Positions 20,556 to 29,628 of a stretch of 64,000 bases of DNA are shown here, one piece after another (within the stretch, counting starts at the first letter, position 1; every line of letters begins with the position of its first letter). The notes below the pieces were generated by a model. It was not told the origin of the DNA, made no database searches, and saw only the letters and a list, made by a program, of their open reading frames with translations. A program made the translations under genes and the position numbers. This stretch comes from Hoeflea ulvae (GTDB lineage: Bacteria > Pseudomonadota > Alphaproteobacteria > Rhizobiales > Rhizobiaceae). The stretch is from NCBI RefSeq assembly GCF_026619435.1, contig NZ_JAOVZQ010000001.1, positions 3,231,501 to 3,295,500 of the forward strand, written 5' to 3'.

Positions 20556-22181
20556 ATGCGCAGAACCAAACAGTTTCTTCATGAAACATCCGGGAATTTC
20601 GGTCTCGTCTTCGGCATCCTCGCCGTTCCGGTCATGCTGGCCAGCGGTCTTGCCATCGATTATGTCGGCCTCAGCGTCGAGAAAAGCGGCTTGCAGAACG
20701 CCACCGATGCGGCAGCCCTGGCCGTTGCCCGCGAAGGCAAGATCACCCAGGCGCAGGCCGTGGAAATCGCACGCCAGATCATCGCCGCCAACTACAATTT
20801 CACCACGGCACAGGTGTCGGTGGTGATGAATGACGGCACCGCAAACGTCAATGCAAGCATTGAAAAGCCGCTTGTGTTCGGTGGCGTCATGGGAAAGAAG
20901 TCGGCGCCGGTCCGCGTCACCTCCGCAGCGACCTTCGCCTATACCAATTATGAAATCGCGCTGGTGCTCGACACCACCGGCTCGATGGAGGGCGGAAAGC
21001 TCACATCCTTGCAGAACGCCGTGATCGGCCTGGTCGACGGCATGGCGGACCTCGGTCTCGACAAGGACCAGATCAAGTTTTCGCTGGTTCCCTACGCAGG
21101 CTTTGTCAATGTCGGGCCTGAATACGGGCCGACCATCAACGGCCTCGGCCTGGTCGTCAAGGATGGAGCGGACTGGCTGGATCAGGACGCCAAGGCGCCG
21201 ATCCCCCAATCCGACCTGCCCTCGAATTTCAGCCGCTTCGCGCTCTACAAGCAGCTGAAGATCAAATGGCCCGGCTGTGTGGAAACGCGGATACCCAAGG
21301 GCAAGATTCAGCATGATGTCGACGACACCGAACCGAACCTGACCGACGTCAATTCGCTGTTCACGCCGTCATTTGCGGTCGACGAACCCGACAACGCCTG
21401 GAAATATCCCAATTCCTATCTTCCCGACGGCGGCACCCCGATCAAGGGCAAGAACGCCACGGAGACCGACAAGGAAAAGCAGCTCAGCCGTTATGGCCAG
21501 ACCGGCAAATATGTAACGCCGAAAAACGTCATTGATGCCATTTTGCAGACGCTGCTCTGGAAAAAGCCCAAGACCGACTATTCGGCCTCAAGCTTCTATT
21601 CCAACAAGCACGACCCCAAGGGTCCGGGTTTCGGCTGCGAGGTCGAACCGCTGGTGCCGCTGACCACGAAGTTCCAGGACATCAAGAACACGGTCAAGAA
21701 ACTCGAGGCCAATGGCTCCACCAACATGCTCGAGGGCGTCATGTGGGGCTGGCGCGTGCTTTCGAGCCGCGAACCCTTCTCGGGCGGCGCGAGCGAAAGC
21801 GACAGCTCTGTCGAGAAGATCATGATCTTCCTGACCGACGGCCAGAATTCCTTCGGCAATCTCAACAATGATCTGGGCTCAGGCTACACCAGCATGGGCT
21901 ATCTGGTCGACGGGCGCCTGGACAACCTCACTGCGGCGACCAGCGGCCAGACCAATAGCGCCCTGGACAAGAAAACCCTCACCGCCTGCACCAATGCCAA
22001 GAAGGACGGCATCGAGATCTACACGATCCGGCTCGAGGAGCCCGATGTCAGCACAGGGACATTGCTGGAAAACTGCGCCACCACCAAGGCCCATTACTTC
22101 GACGCGCCGTCCCGCCAGCAGCTCGCCCCGATCTTCGACACGATCAAGAAGGGCGTGGTCAAGCTCCGGCTCTCGTCGTGA
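20556..22181 (+). CDS. TadG-like envelope protein with a von Willebrand A domain
   Basis: A 541-residue protein. Residues 1-60 match the TadE/TadG-like N terminus: a short charged start, then one membrane segment (NFGLVFGILAVPVMLASGLAIDYV) and the conserved LQNATDAAALAVARE. A vWA domain follows from about residue 130, with the metal-adhesion start LVLDTTGSMEGGK (D-x-T-G-S form) and the later IFLTDGQNS. The domain has a long insert with charged loops. It probably stays in the inner membrane with the vWA domain outside. No other tad/flp pilus genes are nearby, so a pilus role is doubtful. GGGGGAG gives a strong ribosome binding site. Confidence 0.82.
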   Translation: MRRTKQFLHETSGNFGLVFGILAVPVMLASGLAIDYVGLSVEKSGLQNATDAAALAVAREGKITQAQAVEIARQIIAANYNFTTAQVSVVMNDGTANVNASIEKPLVFGGVMGKKSAPVRVTSAATFAYTNYEIALVLDTTGSMEGGKLTSLQNAVIGLVDGMADLGLDKDQIKFSLVPYAGFVNVGPEYGPTINGLGLVVKDGADWLDQDAKAPIPQSDLPSNFSRFALYKQLKIKWPGCVETRIPKGKIQHDVDDTEPNLTDVNSLFTPSFAVDEPDNAWKYPNSYLPDGGTPIKGKNATETDKEKQLSRYGQTGKYVTPKNVIDAILQTLLWKKPKTDYSASSFYSNKHDPKGPGFGCEVEPLVPLTTKFQDIKNTVKKLEANGSTNMLEGVMWGWRVLSSREPFSGGASESDSSVEKIMIFLTDGQNSFGNLNNDLGSGYTSMGYLVDGRLDNLTAATSGQTNSALDKKTLTACTNAKKDGIEIYTIRLEEPDVSTGTLLENCATTKAHYFDAPSRQQLAPIFDTIKKGVVKLRLSS

Positions 22182-22237
22182 GGTGAAGCGGACGAGCGTG
22201 GCAAAGACTGCTGCAACCATGGCGGCTTACTGAGCTC

Positions 22238-23761
22238 TCACTCTGCCGCCTCGGCGCTCCCGGCATCCTCGTCCGCCGCATCCGCGGCCCCAGGTGCTGT
22301 CTCGGCCTGCAGGTCGGGAATGCCGACAATGCGTTTGCCGGAAAAATCGGCATGGACGATGATCAGTTCCTGCTCTTCGAAATAGCCCAGCAAACGCCGG
22401 GCGCGGCGGGCGGAATGGGTGCCGTAGGCGCGCGCGATGCGGGCGTCGGAGGGGCACGGGTCGGCCTTGATCGCGGCATTGGCCAGCATCAGGAACACGC
22501 CCTGTAGATCTTCCGACACCTTGGCCGACAGCGACAGCGCGGTCGCCCAGGCCTCGGACTCGGCCGTCTCGGCATCGACGCCGGAGCGGGCAATGGCGAC
22601 GCGGCGGCGGAAGGCATGAAGCGGCATCGGCGGTCCCGACACCCGGCCCATCCTCAGCCGCACCATGAAATCCTGGTACAATGCCGCGTCGGTGCGGTAG
22701 CCCGATTGCGGATCGCTGAGAATTTCGTCCAGAACCCGGTTGATGCGCTGCTCGCGCTCGCCCGAATCGATTTCCGGCGCGGCATTGTCCTTGCCGGGGC
22801 GCGACAGCGGCGCATCGCTGAGCGGCGTGGCGCGCGACAGTTCGGCCAGGATATCGGTGGTCGGCCGTGGCGCCGGCCGGGACCGGCGGGCGAGCTGCTG
22901 GGTGAACTCCTCCGGATCAGGCGTGAAGATCAGGTCCTCGACATCGGCCACCGCGTCGGGCATCGGCATCAGCTTCGGGCTCGATGAACGCGCCTGGGTC
23001 TCCACCTCGCCGATGGCGATCGGCAGCGGCCGCCGCGACAGCGCCGGTCCGAGCCCAACAAAATTGCCACGTTGCAGATCGCGGAACATCTCGGCCTGGC
23101 GCCGGTCCATGCCCAGAAGATCGGCGGCGCGGGCCATGTCGATATCGAGAAATGTCCGGCCCATCAAAAAATTGGAGGCTTCCGCGGCGACATTCTTGGC
23201 CAGTTTCGCCAGCCGCTGCGTGGCAATGACGCCGGCGAGTCCGCGCTTGCGGCCGCGGCACATCAGATTGGTCATGGCGCCGAGCGACATCTTGCGCGCG
23301 TCTTCGGAGACGTCGCCGCCGACGGCGGGCGCAAACAATTGCGCCTCGTCGACCACCACCAGCACCGGATACCAGAACTCGTGCTCGGCATCGAACATGG
23401 CGTTCAAAAACACGGCTGCCGCGCGCATCTGCTGCTCGACATCCAGCCCCTCCAGCGACAGCACGCAGGACACGCGGTGCCGCCTGATGCGGCTGGCGAT
23501 GCCGGCGAGTTCCGCTTCGCTGCGCTCACCTTCTACCACCAGGTGGCCGTACTTGTCGGAAAGCGTGACGAAGTCACCCTCGGGATCGATGATCACCTGC
23601 TGCACCCATTGCGCCGACTGCTCCAGCAGGCGCCTGAGCAGATGCGACTTGCCGGACCCGGAATTGCCCTGCACCAGAAGACGGGTCGCCAGCAATTCCT
23701 CAATGTCGAGCTTGGCCGGCTGTCCGCCCGTCAAACTCCCCATGTCAATTCCGACCTGCAC
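22238..23761 (-). CDS. HerA-like ATP-binding protein (FtsK/HerA superfamily)
   Basis: A 507-residue P-loop ATPase. Walker A is VQGNSGSGKSHLLRRLLE near residue 30 and Walker B VLVVVDEAQLFAP near residue 130; an arginine-rich RGRKRGLAGVIATQRLAKL segment follows, typical of HerA/FtsK hexameric motors. The C-terminal third is a low-complexity linker and an additional helical domain. HerA proteins usually act with the nuclease NurA, which is not encoded nearby. The GTG at 23761 is used (GGAG 10 nt before); an internal ATG would remove 6 residues. Exact role unknown. Confidence 0.8.
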   Translation of the reverse strand: MQVGIDMGSLTGGQPAKLDIEELLATRLLVQGNSGSGKSHLLRRLLEQSAQWVQQVIIDPEGDFVTLSDKYGHLVVEGERSEAELAGIASRIRRHRVSCVLSLEGLDVEQQMRAAAVFLNAMFDAEHEFWYPVLVVVDEAQLFAPAVGGDVSEDARKMSLGAMTNLMCRGRKRGLAGVIATQRLAKLAKNVAAEASNFLMGRTFLDIDMARAADLLGMDRRQAEMFRDLQRGNFVGLGPALSRRPLPIAIGEVETQARSSSPKLMPMPDAVADVEDLIFTPDPEEFTQQLARRSRPAPRPTTDILAELSRATPLSDAPLSRPGKDNAAPEIDSGEREQRINRVLDEILSDPQSGYRTDAALYQDFMVRLRMGRVSGPPMPLHAFRRRVAIARSGVDAETAESEAWATALSLSAKVSEDLQGVFLMLANAAIKADPCPSDARIARAYGTHSARRARRLLGYFEEQELIIVHADFSGKRIVGIPDLQAETAPGAADAADEDAGSAEAAE

Positions 23762-23926
23762 TTTGGCTCAACTCCGTTTACTGAACGCGGCACGCAACCG
23801 ATTCTCTTAGGCAACCACTTACCGGTCTACCTAGCAGACAATTGCGCGCCCGCGTCCCGCCATCGGCGAAATACACAGGATTTCGAGCCTCTGCCTGCCG
23901 AGCACAATGTCGCACCATCAGCCGCG

Positions 23927-24148
23927 CTAATCAAAGAACCATCGCTTCATCTCCTGCCGCGCCTGGCTGCGGGTCAGCCCGATATCGCGCAGATGATGAT
24001 CTGCAAGCTCGCCCAGATGACGTCTCTGCCGGCGGCGCTCGGGCCAGGTGACCAGCACCATCTGCAGCAGGTCCGGAAAAGCCGGCCATCTTGCCTGGCG
24101 CGCCGGCAGGCTGATCTCTGACCTGCGGGGATTGGCGGTGAAAGTCAT
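23927..24148 (-). CDS. DUF1127 (YjiS-like) small protein
   Basis: A 73-residue protein with the C-terminal DUF1127 motif: an Arg-rich helix (WPERRRQRRHLGELADHHLRDIGLTRSQAR). DUF1127 proteins of rhizobia and relatives can bind RNA and influence phosphate or carbon metabolism; which role applies is unknown. It is divergent from the ArsR-type regulator, with a 118-nt shared upstream region. Confidence 0.85.
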   Translation of the reverse strand: MTFTANPRRSEISLPARQARWPAFPDLLQMVLVTWPERRRQRRHLGELADHHLRDIGLTRSQARQEMKRWFFD

Positions 24149-24266
24149 GGCTGCTCTCCGGTTGATGGGGAGCTCTTCAATAGGCCGCTTCGCCGGCCTG
24201 ATGCTTCGGCCGGCGCCGAAGCGATCGCGGATGACAGCGCCACGTCATTCGGACTAGTCTGATGCC

Positions 24267-24989
24267 ATGAACAATCTTGTTTCGGGACAATCCATCTCCG
24301 CAGTGGCCGCCATGATCGGCGATGCGGCGCGCGCCAACATCCTGTTTGCACTGATGAACGGCAAGGCGCTGACGGCCACCGAGCTCGGCCATCATGCCGG
24401 CGTCAGCGCCCCCACCGCCAGCGGGCATCTGGCCAAACTGCTCGATGGCCAGCTGATCACGCTCGAGCGACAGGGCCGCCACCGCTATTACCGCTTGGCC
24501 TCGCCCGCCGTGGCCGAAGCGCTGGAAGGCCTTTCAAATCTTGCCGCCAGCGGCCCCAAACGCCACCGGCCCACCGGGCCGAAAGATGCCGCAATGCGCC
24601 AGGCACGCACCTGCTACGACCACATGGCCGGGCGTCTGGCCGTGGCCATCACCGATGCGCTCACTGCCCGGGATCTGATCGTGGTGGAAGACCGCTCCGG
24701 CATGATCACCGATGAAGGCCGGCGGTTCTTTGCCGATTTCGGCATCGATCTCGACGACGGGCCTAAATCTGCGCGGCCGCTTTGCCGCACATGCCTCGAC
24801 TGGAGTGAACGGCGCATGCATCTGGGTGGCCGGCTCGGTGCATCGCTGCTTGCTCGCTCGCTCGAGCTGCACTGGGTCCGCCCGGCCAATTCCAGCCGCT
24901 CTCTGACCATCACCCGCGATGGCGAACGCGGCTTTCAGGAGCAGTTCGGGATCACGGCCGAAACGCTGGTGACTCAGCCCAAGGCATAA
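24267..24989 (+). CDS. ArsR-family transcriptional regulator with a long C-terminal domain
   Basis: A 240-residue regulator. Residues 10-85 form a winged helix-turn-helix of the ArsR type (GDAARANILFALMNGKALTATEL, then GVSAPTASGHLAKLLDGQLI and RHRYYRLA). The C-terminal 150 residues hold a Cys-containing segment (SARPLCRTCLDWSERRMHLGGRLG) also seen in other long ArsR proteins; the CxxC pair could bind a metal or sense redox state. Its 3' end overlaps the convergent acetyltransferase gene by 16 nt. Confidence 0.88.
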   Translation: MNNLVSGQSISAVAAMIGDAARANILFALMNGKALTATELGHHAGVSAPTASGHLAKLLDGQLITLERQGRHRYYRLASPAVAEALEGLSNLAASGPKRHRPTGPKDAAMRQARTCYDHMAGRLAVAITDALTARDLIVVEDRSGMITDEGRRFFADFGIDLDDGPKSARPLCRTCLDWSERRMHLGGRLGASLLARSLELHWVRPANSSRSLTITRDGERGFQEQFGITAETLVTQPKA

Positions 24990-25489
24990 CGCCTTGAGAT
25001 GCGGTCCACTGGCGTGCCATCGCGCAAGGGCACACCTTGGGCAACGCTGTAATCGACAAACCCGAGCTTGCCATAATAGGCCAACCCGCCGGTATTGTCG
25101 GCGCGAATGGTGGCGTTGATCGTCGTGAACCCGGCAGACCGGGCATGATCGCGCGTCACCGGAAACAGCGCCGATCCGACGCCAGGAACCCTTGGCCTAC
25201 GGGTGAAGGTCGCGACATCGACCCAGCCGTCAGGCAGATGGCCGGGTTTCGCCAGCGCCTGGAAACCGGCGATGCGCACATCCGGCATCACCGCGACATG
25301 ACAGGCGACGCAGTCGGGCCCGGACAGGAACCAGAGCGCGAAGTCGGCTTCCGTCAGCGGTTCCTCAATCGCCGTCGTGCCGCCAAGCTCAATGATCCGG
25401 TTGAGCAGCTCCACCAGTTCAGCAACATCGCCGGGCCGGGCCGGACGGATGCTCAGGGATTCAACAAGGGATGGCGTTGATCCGGGCAT
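24974..25489 (-). CDS. GNAT-family N-acetyltransferase
   Basis: A 171-residue acetyltransferase of the GNAT superfamily. The acetyl-CoA binding region is not the classical Q/RxxGxG/A but PRVPGVGSALFPVTRDHAR, followed by INATIRADNTGGLAYYGKLGFVDY, the standard C-terminal GNAT pattern. The substrate is unknown. The start at 25489 is favoured because AGGA lies 8 nt upstream; a TTG at 25495 is less likely. It follows murI closely and converges with the ArsR gene. Confidence 0.8.
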   Translation of the reverse strand: MPGSTPSLVESLSIRPARPGDVAELVELLNRIIELGGTTAIEEPLTEADFALWFLSGPDCVACHVAVMPDVRIAGFQALAKPGHLPDGWVDVATFTRRPRVPGVGSALFPVTRDHARSAGFTTINATIRADNTGGLAYYGKLGFVDYSVAQGVPLRDGTPVDRISRRYALG

Positions 25490-25499
25490 GACCAAAATC

Positions 25500-26297
25500 C
25501 TATCGCATGTCCTGGCTCAGGCCAAAGCCGTGCATCAGCCGCTGGGCACTGTAATCGGGCGCGTTCGAGGTGAAGACCACGCTGTCGCGGGCATCGGGCA
25601 GCGCGTCGCCGCCGGGCAGCGTCTCGACAATCGCCAGCGCGCGGCGGGCAATGGCTTCCGCCGGATCGATCCAGTCCACCGGCCACGGCGCCATCTTGCG
25701 CATGCGGTTGACCAGAAACGGAAAATGCGTGCAGGCGAGCACCACGATATCGGTCTGGCGCCCGTCCTTCTCGACAAAGCACGGATCAATCTCCGCCTTC
25801 ACCGCCGCCTCGTCGACAAAGCCCTTGCGCATATAGGTTTCAGCCAGGCTGGCGAGATGTTGCGAGCCCACCAGCCGCACATGCACCTTGTCGGCATAGT
25901 CGCGGATCAGGTCGCGGGTATATTGCCGCTTCACCGTGCCAGGCGTCGCCAGCACAGAGACAAGACCCGAGCGGGTGCGTTCGGCGGCGGGCTTGATCGC
26001 CGGCACCGTGCCGACAAAGGGCAGATCCGGATAGGCGGCGCGCAAGGCCGGCATGACGATGGTCGAGGCGGTGTTGCAGGCAATCAGCGCCAGCGCAGGA
26101 TTGTGGCGCTCGATCAGCCCGGAAAAAATCGCAACGATGCGGTCCCGAAGCGCCTCTTCTTCCCAGGCGCCATAGGGAAAGCCGGCATCATCGGCGACAT
26201 AGACGAAGCGGCGGCCCGGCATGATCACCCGCGCCTCGCGCAGCACGCTCAGCCCGCCAATGCCGCTGTCAAACACCAAAACCGGCTGATCGCTCAT
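25500..26297 (-). CDS. murI: Glutamate racemase
   Basis: Makes D-glutamate for peptidoglycan. The 265-residue protein has [14 protein letters not shown] at the N terminus and the two catalytic cysteines in ACNTAS and LACTHFPFL. Length and motifs fit the family. It overlaps the TrmJ-like gene by 4 nt and is followed by the acetyltransferase, forming one minus-strand operon that starts at 27666. Confidence 0.95.
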   Translation of the reverse strand: MSDQPVLVFDSGIGGLSVLREARVIMPGRRFVYVADDAGFPYGAWEEEALRDRIVAIFSGLIERHNPALALIACNTASTIVMPALRAAYPDLPFVGTVPAIKPAAERTRSGLVSVLATPGTVKRQYTRDLIRDYADKVHVRLVGSQHLASLAETYMRKGFVDEAAVKAEIDPCFVEKDGRQTDIVVLACTHFPFLVNRMRKMAPWPVDWIDPAEAIARRALAIVETLPGGDALPDARDSVVFTSNAPDYSAQRLMHGFGLSQDMR

Positions 26298-27094
26298 TCC
26301 TCGTCCCCCGCCTCAGCGGCCTTGCGCTGGCCGGAGCGACTAAACTTGTCAAATGAGGCAAAAAGACCGCGCAGCACGGCAATTTCGTCGGTCGAGAACC
26401 CCGGCCGGGTCAGCACCGCGCGCAAATTGTCGACGGCCTTCATCCGCTTGGTCTCGGAGCGGAAATAGCCGCGCGCATCGAGCCCCTCCTCGATCTGGGC
26501 AAACAAGCCGTGCAGGTCGGCTTTTTCCGCCGGCTCCACCTCGGCCTTGGCGAAAGCCGTCTCATGCGGGTGCGACAGCCCCGATTTCATCCATTCGTAC
26601 GACATCAGCAGCACGGCCTGAGCGATATTCAGCGACGCGTAGGCCGGATTGACCGGGAAAGTGACGATCTCGTCGGCAAGCCCCACTTCCCAGTTGCGCA
26701 ACCCGATGCGCTCGCGCCCGAACAGGATACCGGTCCTTTCGCCCGCGCTCTCGCGTCCGCGCAAGATTTCGCCGGCTGCCACCGGGCCGCGCACCGGCTT
26801 GTGCCCGTCGCGCGGCCGCGCCGTGGTGGCATAGACGAAATTGAGGTCCGCAACGGCTGCTTCCAGCGTCTCGTAGACCACAGCGCCCGATATCACATGA
26901 TCAGCCTTGGCCGCAGCACTGACCGCCTTGTCATTGGGCCAGCCGTCGCGCGGATTGACGATGCGCAGATTGGACAGGCCGAAATTGGCCATGGCGCGCG
27001 CCACCATGCCGATATTCTCGCCCAGTTGCGGCTCCACCAGGATGATCGCCGGTCCGCCGGTGATCAGCTCGCGATTTCGGTCGGTTCCGGCCAT
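26294..27094 (-). CDS. SPOUT-class RNA methyltransferase (TrmJ/TrmH type)
   Basis: A 266-residue S-adenosylmethionine-dependent RNA 2'-O-methyltransferase. The knotted SPOUT domain is seen as [43 protein letters not shown] and the knot [20 protein letters not shown]; a C-terminal helical extension follows. TrmJ, which modifies tRNA position 32, is the closest guess. The ATG at 27094 overlaps the stop of the upstream gene by 1 nt (TAATG); longer frames are unsupported. Confidence 0.88.
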   Translation of the reverse strand: MAGTDRNRELITGGPAIILVEPQLGENIGMVARAMANFGLSNLRIVNPRDGWPNDKAVSAAAKADHVISGAVVYETLEAAVADLNFVYATTARPRDGHKPVRGPVAAGEILRGRESAGERTGILFGRERIGLRNWEVGLADEIVTFPVNPAYASLNIAQAVLLMSYEWMKSGLSHPHETAFAKAEVEPAEKADLHGLFAQIEEGLDARGYFRSETKRMKAVDNLRAVLTRPGFSTDEIAVLRGLFASFDKFSRSGQRKAAEAGDEE

Positions 27095-27666
27095 TAGTTC
27101 GCTCCCCGGCGCAGATCCGCCCATTCTCTCGACAACATGGCGTAATAGAATTCCTCGTCCCACCCGCCCTTGAACACCGCATGTTCCCGAAAATGCGCTT
27201 CCCGGCGCATGCCAAGCCGCTCCATCAGCCGCCAGGACGGCGTGTTGCGGGCGTCACAGCGTCCGAAAATCCGGTGCAGGCCGGACTGCCCGAAGCCGAA
27301 ATCCAGCACGGCATGCGCCGCCTCCGTGGCATATCCCTGACCAGCATGGGCAGGGTTGAAGGTGAACCCGATCTCCCCCTGCCGCGCGGCAACGTCCCGG
27401 AACAAAAGCACCATGTCGCCGATCAGCGCCCCACTGTCGTTTAGCGTGACCGCAAATGTGATGACGTCTGGCGCTTGCGCTGCTGCCTCGTGCTCAAGCC
27501 ACTTCGCCACTTCCGCCGCCACCTCGTCACGCGAACGCGGCTGCCAGTACTGGTAACGGGCAACCTCCTCAAGACGGTGATAGGCGTACACGGCATCGAC
27601 ATCCGCGACCGTGAACGGGCGCAGCCGCAATCGCGCGGTTTCAAGTGGAGTTGTTGTATCAGCCAA
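27094..27666 (-). CDS. RimJ/RimL-type GNAT acetyltransferase
   Basis: A 190-residue acetyltransferase. The start TARLRLRPFTVADVDAVYAYHR and the core GEIGFTFNPAHAGQGYATEAAHAVLDFGFGQSGLHRI are typical of the RimL-like group that acetylates N termini or small amines; FGRCDARNTPSWRLMERLGMRRE is the last family motif. No ATG is present near the conserved start, so a TTG at 27666 with GGGG just upstream is used. It opens the acetyltransferase-TrmJ-murI operon. Confidence 0.82.
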   Translation of the reverse strand: MADTTTPLETARLRLRPFTVADVDAVYAYHRLEEVARYQYWQPRSRDEVAAEVAKWLEHEAAAQAPDVITFAVTLNDSGALIGDMVLLFRDVAARQGEIGFTFNPAHAGQGYATEAAHAVLDFGFGQSGLHRIFGRCDARNTPSWRLMERLGMRREAHFREHAVFKGGWDEEFYYAMLSREWADLRRGAN

Positions 27667-27731
27667 GGCGACCCCGCTTCTGTCAGGCCGACACCACTAC
27701 TGCCGCCTTGGCGCACAATCAAGACAAGGCG

Positions 27732-29003
27732 TTATTCCAGAGCGCTGACCACCAGCGACGCGTTGACCCCGCCAAAGCCGAAGGCATTGGAGAGGACGTG
27801 CTTGAGCTTCTTCTCGCACGGTGTGTTCGCCACCAGGTCAAACCGCGCAGCAGCCTCATCCGGCTGATCCAGATTGATCGTAGCCGGCATGATGCCGTCC
27901 CGCAGCGCCAGAATGGAAAACACTGCCTCGATGGCGCCCGCTGCCCCGAGCAAATGCCCGGTGGAGGATTTGGTGGCCGAGACCGCGAGATCCTGCCCCC
28001 TGCCCGCAAAGACATGGCTGATGGCGGCAATCTCTGCCGCATCGCCCACCCCGGTCGAGGTCGAGTGGGCATTGATGTAGTCAATGTCGGCGGGCGTGAG
28101 ACCGGCCATCTTCAGCGCGTTGTGCATCGCCTTTTGCGCGCCGATGCCCTCGGGGTGTCCCGCCGTCAAATGATAGGCGTCAGCCGATGTGCCGTAGCCC
28201 GACAGGATCGCCAGCGGCGTGGCGCCGCGCGCGATGGCGTGGCTCAGCCGCTCGATCACCAGCACGGCAGCCCCTTCCGACAGCACGAAGCCGGCGCGTG
28301 ACTGATCGAACGGCCGCGAGGCCCTGGCCGGGTCGTCATTATAGGCCGTGCACAGAGCGCGGGCCGCCGCAAAGCCGCCGATCGAGATCGGATCGACCGA
28401 GCCTTCCGCCCCGCCGCAGACCACCACCTCGGCCTCTCCGGTCTGGATCAGCCGCATGCCGTCTCCGATCGCCTGCGCCGAGGCCGCGCACGCCGTCACC
28501 GGCGCACCGATGGGGCCGGTAAAACTCTCCCGGATCGAGATCCAGCCTGCCGCCAGATTGGGCAGAAACGCAGGCACGGTAAAGGGCGACAGCCGCCTGG
28601 GTCCTTTTTCCGCGATGGTCTGCGCAGTCTGTGCCATCAGCGGCGACCCGCCAACGCCGGTGCCGATGATCGTCGCGGTCGCATCACGATCTGCTTCGGT
28701 ATCAGGCTTCCAGCCCGCCTGGGCCAGAGCCTGCGTGGCTGCCGCCAGCCCGTACTGGATGAACCAGTCCATCTTCTTGATGTCCTTGGCATCGATCCAG
28801 TCACGCGGATCAAACCCCTCCGCATCCTCGTCTTTCGACGGGACCAGGCCGGCAATGGTGCTGCCATAGGCGCTGACATCGAAGCGGGTGTTGGCGACCA
28901 CGCCGCTCCTGCCCGCAAGCAGCCGCGACCAGCTTGTTTCCACGCCCACACCCAGCGGGCTGACGACACCCATTCCCGTCACCACGATCGGATCCAAATT
29001 CAT
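27732..29003 (-). CDS. Beta-ketoacyl-ACP synthase (KAS II type)
   Basis: Condensing enzyme of 423 residues that extends fatty-acyl chains by two carbons from malonyl-ACP. The active-site Cys is in PVTACAASAQAIGDG, and the two catalytic His are in DYINAHSTSTGVGD and KSSTGHLLGAAGAIE; SNAFGFGGVNAS ends the fold. It resembles FabF but no acyl carrier protein or other fab gene is adjacent, so it may be a second, specialised KAS. The upstream region shares an operator with the MarR gene 78 nt upstream, suggesting control by that protein. Confidence 0.88.
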   Translation of the reverse strand: MNLDPIVVTGMGVVSPLGVGVETSWSRLLAGRSGVVANTRFDVSAYGSTIAGLVPSKDEDAEGFDPRDWIDAKDIKKMDWFIQYGLAAATQALAQAGWKPDTEADRDATATIIGTGVGGSPLMAQTAQTIAEKGPRRLSPFTVPAFLPNLAAGWISIRESFTGPIGAPVTACAASAQAIGDGMRLIQTGEAEVVVCGGAEGSVDPISIGGFAAARALCTAYNDDPARASRPFDQSRAGFVLSEGAAVLVIERLSHAIARGATPLAILSGYGTSADAYHLTAGHPEGIGAQKAMHNALKMAGLTPADIDYINAHSTSTGVGDAAEIAAISHVFAGRGQDLAVSATKSSTGHLLGAAGAIEAVFSILALRDGIMPATINLDQPDEAAARFDLVANTPCEKKLKHVLSNAFGFGGVNASLVVSALE

Positions 29004-29024
29004 ATCAACTGCCTTCCATTGCTA

Positions 29025-29056
29025 TTACACTAGTGTACTTACACTATTAGGGTCAA
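29025..29056 (-). promoter_or_regulatory. Promoter/operator region of the KAS gene
   Basis: Two copies of TTACACTA (29025-29032 and 29039-29046) with GTGTA between them create overlapping palindromes: TACAC-TA-GTGTA (29026-29037) and GTGTA-CT-TACAC (29033-29044). The second has the same form as the site at the marR promoter. On the minus strand TTGACC (29056-29051) is a likely -35 box, placing the palindromes over the spacer and -10 region, an arrangement suited to repression. Confidence 0.6.
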
Positions 29057-29081
29057 AAAATGGCCGCCACAGCAAGGCTCT

Positions 29082-29498
29082 TCAGCCTGCCGTCAGCGCC
29101 CTTAGCGCCGGGAGCAGATGCTCCAGCTGCGGTCTGTCCAGCAGGCCGCGCACCTCTGCCTGCGCCGCCTGCCAGTGAGGCACCAGTTCCTCGACCAGCC
29201 GCTTGCCCTCCGCCGTCAGCTTGAAGCTGCGGCCATTGCCCCTTTTTGCCGGCGCGGCAGAGACCAGCCCCTTGCGCATAAGAAGCTCGAGATTGCGAAT
29301 CAGCGTGGTGCGATCCATGGCGATCCGCTCGGCCATGTGGCTTACCGGCTCGTCACGCTCCTGCCTGAGCACCATCAGCACCGAAAACTGCACCACCGAA
29401 ACGCCGAAACGCTGCAACCGCGCATCATAGCGCCGGGTCATGGCGCGCGCGGCCATCACCGTGTTGAGCAGCAGGCAATCGGAGACATCATAGGTCAT
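29082..29498 (-). CDS. MarR-family transcriptional regulator
   Basis: A 138-residue winged-helix regulator. The helical N terminus (CLLLNTVMAARAMTRRYDARLQRFGVSVVQFSVLMVL) leads to the recognition region RIAMDRTTLIRNLELLMRKGLV and the wing KRGNGRSFKLTAEGKRL, all typical of MarR. It probably senses a small ligand and represses itself and the KAS gene downstream on the same strand. The ATG at 29498 lies almost exactly where transcription should begin, so the message may be leaderless. Confidence 0.9.
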   Translation of the reverse strand: MTYDVSDCLLLNTVMAARAMTRRYDARLQRFGVSVVQFSVLMVLRQERDEPVSHMAERIAMDRTTLIRNLELLMRKGLVSAAPAKRGNGRSFKLTAEGKRLVEELVPHWQAAQAEVRGLLDRPQLEHLLPALRALTAG

Positions 29499-29504
29499 GC
29501 GCGC

Positions 29505-29532
29505 AAAGTACCGTGTATCTACACCTTGTCAA
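29505..29532 (-). promoter_or_regulatory. Promoter of the marR-type gene with an operator in its spacer
   Basis: On the minus strand TTGACA (29532-29527) and TACTTT (29510-29505) are separated by 16 nt. The palindrome GTGTA-TC-TACAC (29513-29524) fills the spacer, so a dimer bound there would block RNA polymerase. The same 12-bp form occurs upstream of the KAS gene. Confidence 0.65.
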
Positions 29533-29628
29533 TCCGAATCACCGCTTCCCTGTGTAGTAACCGGCTAATACCCGTCCGCCCCTCGAACGTGGCACTTTTG
29601 CGCATCCATCATTTACGGGAGGTTGAAG

